A stretch of DNA of 64,000 bases from Brachionus plicatilis (Eukaryota > Rotifera > Eurotatoria > Ploima > Brachionidae): the NCBI GenBank assembly GCA_010279815.1, contig QEOQ01000694.1, positions 104,243 to 168,242 on the forward strand, written 5' to 3'. Positions 51,254-61,427 of the stretch are shown here, in pieces (the stretch's first letter is position 1; the number at the start of each line of letters is the position of its first letter). Made by a program: the position numbers and the translations under genes. The notes beneath the pieces were generated by a model, which did not search any database, was not told the origin of the DNA, and saw only the letters and a program-made list of their open reading frames with translations.

Positions 51254-51335
51254 ATTTGAAAATTTATTTACAAAAAAATTAATAAAAATAAATAAGAAAA
51301 AAAAATGCAACTGATAAAAAAAGAATAAAGTAATG
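51254..51335 (-). promoter_or_regulatory. Intercistronic spacer with strong 3' splice signal
   Basis: Only 82 bases separate the FAM78 stop from the PCID2 start. On minus it reads a pyrimidine run ending TTTTTTTATCAG (near 51310), followed by about 55 bases of T-rich leader and AATAAA just before the ATG. The tract would serve as a trans-splice acceptor or an acceptor for an upstream intron of PCID2. Confidence 0.4.
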
Positions 51336-52268
51336 CTATTTTTGCAGCCAACCTTTATTGTAACATTTAGGTGAAACAACAACAACCGGGGTTCCCAACG
51401 AGGGTCTCCAGATCAATATTTGAGCACTATTTGCATTTGATGGATACAAAGCACAATCCGGAATTTTGTAATTGTTCTTGAGGGCATAAGGCTGCTTGGG
51501 AACTGGACTGCTGACAAGCTTTGCTCTGCTTCCTTGTTCTTTGGACGGATCGACCTGAATTTCTAGTTTCATTCTCCATTTAAATGTTTTAAGTACAACA
51601 AATGTTCCATTCAGAACATCCATTGCCACTAGCCATGTGTAAAACTTTTGATCTCGTTTTATATTTGTAAGTTTGGGAGTCTTGTCCGAACTGGTCGGTA
51701 TGTCCCATGTGACATGTGGATAAAAATTATCATTCATGCTCACATGGTGCATTGTAAAATTTTGCTGGGGACCTTTGACAAGTACAACTTCTGTTTTACT
51801 TCCGTACCATGGAAAATTTTTGCCATCTGAGTCACTGATCATCGGTTTTAGACCAGTGGCAAGCTCTGGAAATTCCCAGCTTGAACTAGCAAAATAAAAA
51901 GATTAAATTTTGCCCTTATTTGTAAATTAAAATTTACCATCCAAGATTGCCATACGAATTACGGAACTGCATGTAAGTACAAGCTTGGATCCAGCCGATT
52001 TTCCAAATTTCGTCTCGGTTTATAGGAGGAAATTTGATTCGGGCCGATGCTCTAGAAGAAAAAAGTTCTAGAAAAAAAAATTTCCTATTAATTACTTAAC
52101 CAATTACTTGAAATGAGGAGTTCGATATTTAAGAACTGATGATGATCTCTCATCAATTTGAGTTGGTTTATTTTCTATTCGGACATCTAGTTTATCAATT
52201 TTGATCCGGGTAATTACATTTGAATTTGTGCTGATAGAGTTTCGATTTTTGTTATTTAAATTTCCCAT
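51336..52268 (-). CDS. FAM78: FAM78 family protein
   Basis: Animal-specific family of unknown biochemical function. Three exons: 52108-52268, 51938-52051, 51336-51885, totalling 825 nt or 274 residues (human FAM78A 283). Strong matches to the vertebrate protein include YRTPHFKASARIKFPPI, GWIQACTYMQF, SSWEFPEL, MISDSDGKNFPWYG, VSMNDNFYPHVTWDIP, KRDQKFYTWLVAMD and QILIWRP. The start MGNLNN places Gly at position 2, compatible with N-myristoylation; the human protein also begins with Met-Gly as I remember it. No membrane segment. It lies in tandem with PCID2. Confidence 0.93.
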
Positions 52269-53165
52269 TAGTTAAAATTATTTTAGTTAAAAAGATTAAT
52301 CAGCTCATTAGTGCTAAACATTAAAAGATTTTTGCTTTACACTAAGAAGCTTTTGCACCCAAAAATTATGGAAATAATTTTTTTTTCTCTAGTATTTTAG
52401 AATTATTTCTATTGACAACTGTTTGAAAAAAAGCAAGATCCAATGCATATTTTTTTTAAATTTATAATTTTTTAAAATTCATATTTTTTTATTCCAAGAA
52501 TGCTCAAGTCACCTAACCAATGCATAGATCTAATTAGTTAAGTTATCATTTTTTTATGCTTCAAAAATTGGAATTGTGTATTCTCAATGTGGCTTGTGCA
52601 CTTATGGCTTTCTAAGAGATGTTTTTGTTTAAATTACAATATAAAAAAATTTTTTTCTGATCAAACAATTCAAACAATAATTTAAAAAAAAATGAAAATA
52701 TTAAAATTTTCGGATAATTTTTTTTAAAAAATAAAAGACATTTTTATTATCAGATTTTTTTTTAAACATAAAAATGAAAGATTTTATTGTAAATTCTGTA
52801 GTGTTGTAGAAAAATTTCTTTTAAACGTTATGTAATAGAATATTAATTTAAAATCAAAATTTTAATTCATTTCCGAATTTATCGATTTTAATTTTGTAAA
52901 TTTTTTTCTTAAATTAAATTTGTGCAAAATAAAAGATGATAACCAAAAAGATAAAATTTAGATTATAAGAATCAAGCTAATAGAAATAATACCAGGAGAA
53001 TCAATTGTTGCAAAATCTTAGTATCATAAATTCTAAGTCCCTCTTGCTTTTGGACGTTTTAGTGAAATCTGCAGGCACTTTCATTTAATCTATCTGAAGC
53101 CACTTTGAGTTTTTTCTTTGTATCTTGCACTTTCCGCAATAATAAAATCATTTCTGAGATTCAAA

Positions 53166-53412
53166 TTTGCTGCAGCTGTCTGGCCACTCTCAAACAAGAA
53201 GGAAATCAAAGTTTCAGAGACGATGCAAAGAAGAGCTATCGAACTTGTAAATTGAATTAGAAACTGGAATTACCAAGAATGCAATCTTGGTCTTAACTTC
53301 GCTCCACGAGCATCGAGCAAGAGGTCACTTGAATCAATTATTCAAATTCAATAATTTAATCAACAATTTAAGGTCCCTACCAAGTGTTCCAGAGGTTCAA
53401 CTTCTTTTAAGT
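53166..53412 (+). mobile_element. Decayed LINE reverse-transcriptase fragment
   Basis: The frame from 53166 reads FAAAVWPLSNKKEIKVSE, then MQRRAIELV, stop, NWNYQE. After a +1 shift it continues LTSLHEHRARGHLNQLFKF. This is the usual order of LINE C-terminal words (A.VW.P, .QRRA..L, L..L..RR.RGDL...FK). At least one stop and one frameshift show it is dead. Confidence 0.7.
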
Positions 53413-53590
53413 AAGTTTTGAGCTTCAAGTCTAGTGCAACGAGTTCTTAATCAAGCTATAAACACAAAAAATCGTGATTTTGGGTCCTGTACTCATATAT
53501 TAAATATTTTTTTTTAAATTCAATTTGATGAAATATAATTTTCTTTAAAAAAATTTTTCCACTTCCAGTCCCTTCCGCATTAGAAAATGT

Positions 53591-53814
53591 CAGAGTTGTT
53601 TAAAAGTTCCAAAATAAAGTCCAAGTCCGGACTTTTTTTTAAAATTTGCTAGATCAGGCTTTGTAACAAAAAATTCATATAATTTTGGGTTGTCTTGTTC
53701 AATAGAATTGCCATATATCAGAATTTTCTTGCTAAGTCTTCACAATTCTTCTTCAGTATTCAAAATTTTAAATTCCGTACTTGACTTGAGACTTGAGACT
53801 TTTAAACAACTCAG
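53591..53814. repeat. Hairpin MITE with AAGTCCGGACTT motif, fullest copy
   Basis: The left end CAGAGTTGTTTAAAAGTTCC and the reverse complement of the right end CTGAGTTGTTTAAAAGTCTC form terminal inverted repeats. AAGTCCGGACTT lies at the inner end of the left arm, and the right arm carries a doubled ACTTGAG word. About 224 bases, non-coding interior. Same family as 21017-21190 and 7671-7712. Confidence 0.7.
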
Positions 53815-54167
53815 GAAAATGTATACCTAGTAATATGCATAGGAATCTTCCTTGTAAGACATCTCCGCAAGCTATTATAATTTAATATAAACGGTATAAT
53901 TTTAAGAAAAAAGAGGTCCTTAATGCACTCAACTGCATTTCCTTAGAGAATATTTTTCATAAACCTTCCCAAAAATGTATTTCTTATTTGCTTATCATTA
54001 GATACAATTTACATAAACTGTATTGAAGAATTAGAACATGAATTGTAACAATTTAATTTTTTTTTGATTTTAGTAGCAAATTTCATGATCTTTTTTTTTA
54101 TAAGAAAATTAAAATTGAAAATTTCAATTTAGGCAATTAAATTAAAATAAAGTTTAGGTTGATAAAG

Positions 54168-54632
54168 TTCGATTTTCCTGAAAAATATGCTTTTAGAACT
54201 TGACCGTATGTCGCACCATTATTGTAACCTACTAAACACCGCCAAAATCGAAACATATTTTATCTAAGCATCCAGCTTTTCACACTGAAAGCAATCTTGA
54301 GATATTAGCCAAAAAATATGGACATAAAGTTATATTTTTGCCCAAATTTCATTATGAGCTCAATCCTATAGAAGGTCTTTGATGTTATTTAAAACAGCAT
54401 ATTAGAGCAAGAACAAATCAGACATTTCCAAGAATGATGGATGTTTTAGCCGAAGCAAAAGAAAAGTATTTGGGTTCTGAGCTTTCAAAAAAAATTAATT
54501 AGACGATTTTGGCGGTGTTTAGTAGGTTACAATAATGGTGCGACATACGGTCAAGTTCTAAAAGCATATTTTTCAGGAAAATCGAAAAAAACAGTAGTTG
54601 AGCACCTAAAAATATCGAATTCTTTAGTTTAA
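54168..54632 (+). pseudogene. Tc1/mariner-like transposase remnant with inverted duplication
   Basis: From about 54269 the frame reads a DDE-transposase C-terminal part (IFLPKFHYELNPIEG, with the third acidic residue of the catalytic triad), then a TGA where a Trp codon is usual. After an A8 run the frame shifts into RFWRCLVGYNNG, ending HLKISNSLV and TAA at 54630-54632. The 83 bases 54504-54586 are repeated perfectly in inverted orientation at 54168-54250, so part of the C-terminal coding region was copied to the other side. No N-terminal half is present. Confidence 0.75.
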
Positions 54633-55306
54633 TCTAAAATAAAGCAATAAAATAAAAAATTAAAACCATAGATTTGTTCAGAATTTTGTCTAGTTTTTTT
54701 TAAAAAAAAAATAAATCGGGTCATAATTAATCCCTCGGTGGATAAACGATTTAAACCAGAAAAAACACATTTTTTTCCTTTTTTTAGCCAACAAAAACCG
54801 CCACACCCTTTTTTTTTTTCTAAATTACATTAGCATGTAGAGAATTTTATGCTCTTTCAGAATATATATACTTTTTTAGTATATTTAAGTTTTATCTTTG
54901 AGATTTTGAGTCTTAAAGAACAGCAACTTTTTAAAAGGTTTGCTATTTTTGGAACCCTGGGTGTAGAAAATTTTTTTTTTGCCACCTTCAAAAAAAACTT
55001 TTTTTTTGGGGTTTTTGAGGGCGTAGATTACGAATTTTGAGTCAAAAATGTGAAATTCAGATAGCACTAAAGTTTTGAATTTCGTGAACTTTACAATTTT
55101 CAGAACCAATTTTAGAGTTTCGGATAGAAATTATTAATTCCTTTCATTTTAGTTCTAAAATTCACAATGCCTGAGATTTTTAATTTCTTCTTAGTTTCAT
55201 CTAAATGTAAATGATCGCTTTTTTGAATTAAATGATTTTTTATTTTTTATTTTATAATAATTTTAAAATCTTCAAATTTAACTTATAAAATTTATTTTTA
55301 ATTAAT

Positions 55307-56183
55307 TTAAAAGTCCAGATTGGTATTTGGTAAAAATCCTTTACATTTTGACATCCCACAATAACATTTTACCAAATTTTTATTAATTTTATCTTGAGTA
55401 TGTTTATTTTGAACAATTCCAACCGTTCCATTATAATCATAGCTTAGTTCTTCGCCCGCAAAAATATCTCTCTGACTGAACAATGCAGCATGAGGAACTA
55501 CACTTTCTATTCTGACTGGCAATATGAACAAATTTGGTTCACAACTATGATTAATATATCTTCCTAGATTGCTGTAATTTCTTGCATCTATAACAGTATT
55601 TGCCATAGATTTTTTATTTGAATAATATTCCTTTAAAAACATTATATAATTTGGCTCAAATTGATTACTTCTTATTTCGATGAGATTTTTGGCTTCATCT
55701 AAAGAAATTATTTCACCCATGTATTCAATAACAAAACTTCCCATCGGAATAAAATCTCTAGTCTTCAGACCCTTTCCTTTAAGTCTATTTTCACATGCGA
55801 ATACCTCAAAGTTAAAATAAGGTCCGTTCTGAACGACCCTATTTGCGCATAGACCATCGGTGCATACACATTCTGAATGGCATTCGTTTATGGGAAACAA
55901 ATTTAAATTCCAATTTTCATCCAAATAATCAACATTTAAGCGATTTTGACCATCAAAGTTGCTCTTATTTTTTCCCTCACAAATGCAGATTTTATTGTTC
56001 TGTGACTCTCCAGCGAAACAAGATAAGCATTCACATCCTTCATAACACGAATTCCAAATGGCCAAATCTAAACCCTTTCCGGGTATATTATCAAAAATTT
56101 CCTTAGGAGTTTATGTTTTGGTGAAATTAAATATTCAAAAAATTTAATTTTTTTACTATAAATGGTATGTTCTTAGATTCCAT
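55307..56183 (-). CDS. SET-domain histone-lysine methyltransferase (SETMAR SET type)
   Basis: Likely methylates histone H3 lysine, as SUV39-related and SETMAR SET proteins do. Two exons: 56157-56183 and 55307-56101, with a 55-nt intron, totalling 822 nt or 273 residues. The short first exon (MESKNIPFI) was inferred from donor ATA|GTAAAA and acceptor CTCCTAAG, both phase 0. Pre-SET Cys cluster: CYEGCECLSC, CIC, ECHSECVCTDGLC. SET core: RLKGKGLKT, the cofactor and catalytic motif NHSCEPN, and the active-site Tyr in ELSYDYN. Post-SET: CYCGMSKCKG. PVRIESVVPHAALF closely follows the SETMAR family. No transposase domain follows, as expected outside primates. Starts head-to-head with the DUSP gene. 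Confidence 0.9.
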
Positions 56184-56379
56184 GAAACTTTTTTTTGTGT
56201 TATTAAATTTAAATCAAATGATAGAATAATTTTAGCATAATTTGATGCTTATTTTTAACAATTAATCACCAAAATATTTCAAGTCATTTATATACTAGGC
56301 TTGGAATTTTATTAATATTCTCGCAATTATATTAATAACAGAATTTTTGATAGAAAGACTTTGGCATCTGACTGATCAA
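56184..56379. promoter_or_regulatory. Bidirectional promoter interval, SET / DUSP22
   Basis: 196 bases separate the two divergent start codons, so both promoters must overlap here or lie in 5' introns. The sequence is AT-rich with no recognisable TATA box standing out. Confidence 0.5.
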
Positions 56380-57399
56380 ATGGGTAATGGCATGAACAAA
56401 ATATTGCCCGGACTCTACATTGGTAGCATCCGGGACAGTACCGATATCAAAAATATCGAACAGAATAATATAACCCACATCCTCTCAATTCACAATGAAG
56501 CAAAGCCTGGGAAAATAGAAGTAAATTAAAGAAGCTTGACTTAATCAAAAAATTAAAAGTTATCCCCATTAGTTTCATTCATTTTTTTAATAATTAGGGT
56601 AGCTTAAATATTTTTCTTAAAAAAATACTTAATCAATTTAATACTAAGAGATATCGTTTGTTTTTTTTTAAAGAATGTCAACTATCTATGTTTTGAAGCG
56701 AGTGATTTGGCGTCCGAAGATCTGGGACGCTTTTTCGCCGAGTCAATTGATTTTGTTCATTCAGCACGCATTAATAATGGAAATGTTTTGGTTCATTGGT
56801 ATGATATATATAATTTTTTAATAAAATTTTTTAAAAATTTTAAATAAAGCCTTGCTGGAGTATCAAGAAGTGCAACAATAGTGATTTCATATGTCATGGT
56901 GGTGACATGCTTACCTTGGTACGACTCAATGAATGCAGTCAGAGCAGCCAGAAGTCAAGTAAATCCAAATTTTGGTTTTCAGCGTCAACTCCAAAATTTT
57001 GAATTCACCAACATTAAAACAGTTAATTAAATATTTTTATTTTTGTTTATTTTTCTTAAGTTTTTTTTTAAGATAAGAGAAAATTTATATCTAAAATATG
57101 GTGAATATAATAATAAGGATGATTTAGAATTATGCAAAACTTTACTCGAAAAGTACCACAAAGATGAAAATAATTTAGAGAATAATTCAAATAATCAGCA
57201 ACAAATTAATCGTACTTTAAAAACATATCCTTTGGCATTTAACTCTTATAATTTGGATAAAGTCAAAGTTAAGAACAATATTCAAAAAACTAAAGAGATG
57301 AGACGAAATGTAACCAAAAAGGCGGAAGAAAAAAAAGACGAAAAGAAAGCACAAGAAGAAAAAGATAAAGTATTCGAGAAAATTTTCGATCAAAATTGA
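56380..57399 (+). CDS. DUSP22: Dual-specificity phosphatase, DUSP22/DUSP15 type
   Basis: Small membrane-associated phosphatase acting in MAPK/JNK and receptor signalling. Four exons: 56380-56520, 56674-56798, 56850-57021, 57073-57399, totalling 765 nt or 254 residues. The start ATG (56380) gives MGNGMNKILPGLYIG, almost the human DUSP22 N-terminus and its N-myristoylation signal; the frame extends upstream but is not conserved. The P-loop HCLAGVSRS (codon split by the second intron) and general-acid region ASDLASEDL are intact. NPNFGFQRQLQNFE is family-typical. After the catalytic domain (about residue 160) comes an Asn-rich then Lys/Glu-rich tail (RRNVTKKAEEKKDEKKAQEE) absent from human DUSP22 but comparable in position with DUSP15 tails. 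The third donor is GTTAAT. Confidence 0.93.
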
Positions 57400-57810
57400 A
57401 AAAATTGAAAAATTGATTTAGAATGCATCCATGTTTTAATTTTTTTTATTTAAGATATTTATTTAGTTAAAAATTTCTGTAAAAATTTCAAACAGATTCA
57501 AAATTATTTTTAATATGATAATTTATTGTTTGATTTTTATTAATTTTATTTCATTCAAATAATATTAAAATTCTGAATAAATATTTTGTGGAAAAAAAAT
57601 CTCTCGCTCTCTTTTTAGTTTTAGACTTTAAATTTGTTTAATTTAGACAAAAAAAGTAACAACAAATTTTTAAAAAAAATTAAGATATTTTGTTAAGATA
57701 AAATCGACTTAAAACTAAAAAAAATCATACATTAAATTAAATTTTTTTAATTCAAATAAAAAATTGGCACCTTGTCTAACCGCTAATGATTTGACAACAC
57801 TTAGATTTAA

Positions 57811-60679
57811 ATGTCTGCATCAAAATCAAAGGAAAATAATCTTGATCTTTTAAGCATTTATAAAAAACATCATACAAAATCGAACAAAGATTCAAACTTG
57901 TCACAACCCGATAAAGTAAAAGCCTCAATCTGCTATATTCAAAATTTATATCGAAATTCAGAAATTGATTCATGCGATGAAGAATTTAAAGAGCTAGTCA
58001 ACAAATGTAAACAAGCCATAGAAACCGAATGCAAATCTCTGTATTTTCACTTATTCTATTTAGCAAAATTTATCAAAAATTTTTCAAAAAAAAAAACCGA
58101 ATTGAACAAATCACTTGATTCCTCAGACAAAGAAAATACAAATAAAGAACAAAATATAGAAAATGCAGAAAAAAGTCTAGCCGCTTTAATAGATGAAACC
58201 GAAGAAAATTTATTAGATGGAATGCAAACAGAGGGCTCAACCACTGATTTGGAACCTGAAATAATTGAAGGTTCGAAAAAAAAGACTCTATCATTTACGA
58301 GTGTCAAAAGTAAACGTGTAACTCAAATCGAACATACCACTATGGATTCCAACTCTGATATTCAAGACACTAAAAAATTAATAGATTCAGAAAAAATTTC
58401 GGATGATCTTTTGACAAATGATACAGAAGATTTATGCGAAAAAAAGACCAGTGTAGATATAAATTTTGAAAAGACCAAAAGCGCTCCTGAAAATGACGCG
58501 GTTAATGATGACACAGAATTGAAAGACTTGTCCAAAGAAGAATTGAAAATACTGGAAAATATAAAAAAACTTGATGCTTTTTGCTTGGTAAATGATTTAA
58601 TAATTAAATTTTTCCAATTAATTAGAACTATTTTCAAAGGAATTAAATGAAAAAATTAAAGAAAATGAAAATCGAGAGGTGGCTTTAGATGAATTGGATA
58701 GTGGAAGAACAATTTTTGTTTATGAAGCAAAGCTAAAACAGAGATTTGTTAAAGCTTATTCAAAGTTAATTTGGTATTGTAAAAAATATCCGCATCTTGT
58801 GTCAAATGAGCACAAAGTTGTCAAGGGAAAAAATGTTATTTTTTCCAAAAAAATAAAATTTGATTGTAAGTTGGTTTTTATGTTCATAAAAGTTCTAATG
58901 AAAATATAAAAAATTTCAAATAAAAATTATGAAGTAAGGGCCAGTAAAGAGGCCATTTACTGGTCATCATTCATAACTTAGTCAATCAAATGAAAAAATA
59001 AACATTTTGACTAAAATAATAATAATTTGATTAAAAAATTGAGGTTTTTTAAAAATCAGGACAAAAGAACAAACAAAGTGATAAAAAATTGAATGACTTT
59101 CAGATCAAAATTGGTTTTCTGAATCCAACATGGTGCATTATAATTAATTGCATCAACTGTCTAAGCCTGCAAATAATGTGCAAAATCTCGCTCGAATATT
59201 ATTTAAAATTTGGTTTCTGCAAATTTTGCAGAGTTGATATTTATTGCACCATGTTGCATTCAGAAAACTAATTTGAACTTAAAGTTATTTAATTTTTTGC
59301 CACTTTGTTCTGTTCTTTTGTACTGAGATTTATAAAACCGATAATTTCAAAGTCTTAAAATTTTAAGTTTAAATACTTTTAAGTAGTAAGAAAATTTATT
59401 TATTAACTTGTCTGAGAGTTTTATTATTCAAACTAATTAATTTAGTTAATTCTAATTTAATTTTTTTTTTCAGGTTTGAAAATTTTAGAAATAATCTTAA
59501 AAAGTGATTTCATATATATTTAAAAAGAAAATTATTTTATCAAATATAGTTCTCATTTTCAAGAATTTTACCAAATTTAAAAGTTAATTTTAAAACCAAA
59601 AAAAACTAATCGCGAATCGAATTATTAAGACTATAAAATTAAGTTTCAAAAATAAGCAGCTAAATAATTTGAGCTGTGGGACACAAAATTGACTAGTCCC
59701 CAAAAAATTAATCTAAAAATTTTTTTTCGATAAATCTTGTGTCATATCTATGAAATTTGAATTATTTTTTTGAAGGTACGCACTTTGATGAGATAAATAG
59801 CTATATCACCGAATGTCTGAATAAAAATAGAGAGTTTCCGGATTTTTGTGAAGTTTTGGAATGGGTAAAAAAAGCAAGCAGTGTTCATCATCTTGATTTA
59901 GAGTAAAAAAAATTCAAATTATTAAGAATTTTTGTCATAATTTGAATAAAAGGGATAAAAAAATATTCGAAATCGCACAAATTTCTTTTGAACAAATATG
60001 TAAAATTTTAAAATCGAGAAGAATCGCAGATGAACGTCAAATACATCAATCCAGAATTGAGAGTATTAAAACAGTACAAGAAAAAAAAGATGAATCAATT
60101 CCTGAATTGGACCCAGCTGAAAATAACCAAGATCTACAGGCTATTTTAGAAAATAATCAAAAAATATTTGAACAAAAATACAAAGAAGTTAATAGATTTG
60201 GAGAAAAAATTAAAATAAATAAACAAAAGTTTTCTTTTAAGCTTGTAAATACTTTTGTTCAAAAACAAGAAGAAAACCAAGATGCAGAAGACGACGAAGC
60301 TGAGGCAGACGAAGAGAGTGAGGATGATGAAACAAGATCTGAGACACACACTGAAGAAAATACTGATCCAAATAACTTATCATTGATCAGTGAAGATTAT
60401 AAACTCGATTCAATTAATAATGAATCTTCGTCAAGTGACAGTGAGGACCAAATCTATGGTACACCGCCAGAAAATGAAAGCGTACGAAAGCGTTTAATAG
60501 AGCAAAGTCCTGATAAACAGGTTAAGCGAATAAAACTGGAATTAAATGAAAATTCAAATAAAATAAGCGATTCAAATGAAAATCTTGATTCAGATGAGAA
60601 GCCGAAAAAAATTTTGCCAAAAATAGTTGAATGCAGTTCAGCAATTGCCGAACCAGAAGACTGTATTGTTCTTGATTGA
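57811..60679 (+). CDS. DAXX: DAXX histone H3.3 chaperone homologue
   Basis: Nuclear H3.3-H4 chaperone that works with ATRX. Four exons: 57811-58587, 58640-58865, 59776-59902, 59953-60679, totalling 1857 nt or 618 residues (human 740). The N-terminal helices (about 30-95, SICYIQNLYRN to HLFYLAKFI) sit where the DAXX helical bundle lies. An acidic Ser/Glu linker follows. Exons 2-4 hold the histone-binding domain: ELDSGRTIFVYEAKLKQRF (human: a similar EGKLKQRL), FPDFCEVLEWVKKASSVHH, and SFEQICKILKSRR. Then comes a highly acidic run (DAEDDEAEADEESEDDE), as in human DAXX. The last six residues (EDCIVLD) resemble a SUMO-interacting motif; human DAXX also ends with one. The 910-nt intron 58866-59775 holds a hairpin element. 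Confidence 0.88.
59042..59338. repeat. Hairpin MITE inside a DAXX intron
   Basis: Long imperfect inverted repeats: the left arm from 59042 and the complement of the right arm to 59338 share GGTTTT.TAAA, ACAAAAGAAC, ACAAAGTG..AAAAAATT and GTTTTCTGAAT.CAACATGG. Arms exceed 75 bases with scattered substitutions and a short loop. No coding content. Termini and target duplication are not certain. Confidence 0.65.
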
Positions 60680-60857
60680 ATTAATTTTTAATAATTTTTT
60701 TTTAAATCTTTGAAACACTTCTAATAAACTTTTGTAAATGTAATCAGCAAACTTTGAAATAAATCAAACCCCTGTTAGTGCCAGGAGTAGTTTTAAGTCT
60801 ATTTTTTATGAAAAAATAAAAATTGATTTTTTAAAGTAATGAAAAAAAATTATAGAA
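60680..60857 (+). terminator. DAXX-RNF26 spacer with poly(A) signals
   Basis: AATAAA at 60723-60728 and 60758-60763 follow the DAXX stop by 44-84 bases. RNF26 starts 178 bases after DAXX ends, with a TTTTTTAAAG acceptor-like tract about 20 bases before its ATG. Confidence 0.5.
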
Positions 60858-61427
60858 ATGCTAAAGATCGTATTTGGTATCATAATTTTCTTATTTTTCA
60901 TTATGATACCTTCCAATCACTTGTTGATCTCATTTTATGATTGTTTGGTACTTTCGATTGATTATTTAGCTTACATAGCTGATATTGTGGAAACTTGGCT
61001 CAAGTTGTTTACTGAACTTTTAGTTGTTTTTGTTAAATTAATTGTTTTTCACTATCAAAAATTTTTCAAAATCTTGGATGAAGAAAGTTATTCAAAATGG
61101 AATTTGGGATTTATTACTTCAAGTCAAATAATGGAAAAATGGCAACTAATATTTTTTCTAATTTTGTTAAGTTTTCTTATTTTTTTTGTACTTTACTTGA
61201 AATATAAAATAAAAAAACTCGAAAAATATAATTCATGGCTCAAAAAATCTTGTTCAAATCAGAATTGTGTAGTTTGTCTTCAAGAGAAAAGCTCCATTTT
61301 GTTGATGCCCTGCAAACACTTGTGTTGTTGCCAAAAATGTTTTGATTTAATGAGAAAAAAGGAAAGAAATGTTAAATGTCCTTTATGTAGGGCTCAGATT
61401 CAAAATGAATTAAAAATTTTCGTCTAA
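60858..61427 (+). CDS. RNF26: RNF26-like membrane RING E3 ubiquitin ligase
   Basis: RNF26 is an ER membrane E3 ligase that organises perinuclear endosomes and regulates STING. A single exon of 189 residues. Hydrophobic segments: about 3-27 (IVFGIIIFLFFIMIP), about 50-70 (FTELLVVFVKLIVF) and about 95-115 (LIFFLILLSFLIFFVLYL). The C-terminal RING has CVVC, CKH, CCCQKC and CPLC in the spacing of the C3HC5-type RING of RNF26, and ends LKIFV close to the C-terminus, as human RNF26 does (LNVYL). Human RNF26 is far longer (about 430), with more membrane spans, so this copy is shortened, or upstream exons were missed; the ATG at 60858 is the first in frame. Confidence 0.75.
   Translation: MLKIVFGIIIFLFFIMIPSNHLLISFYDCLVLSIDYLAYIADIVETWLKLFTELLVVFVKLIVFHYQKFFKILDEESYSKWNLGFITSSQIMEKWQLIFFLILLSFLIFFVLYLKYKIKKLEKYNSWLKKSCSNQNCVVCLQEKSSILLMPCKHLCCCQKCFDLMRKKERNVKCPLCRAQIQNELKIFV

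Larger units (their letters stand above)
52269..55306. other. Transposon-rich spacer between FAM78 and the SET gene
   Basis: Between 52269 and 53100 only AT-rich DNA is seen. Then come a LINE remnant, a hairpin MITE and a Tc1/mariner remnant (separate entries). At 54720-54840 there is a patch with higher GC (TCCCTCGGTGGATAAACG) of unknown nature. 54849-55109 gives overlapping open frames on both strands with no recognised product. Confidence 0.5.

Noticed and set aside
54849..55109. Overlapping open frames on both strands
   Set aside because: Rich in T and A runs giving Phe and Lys strings; no domain or splice support.
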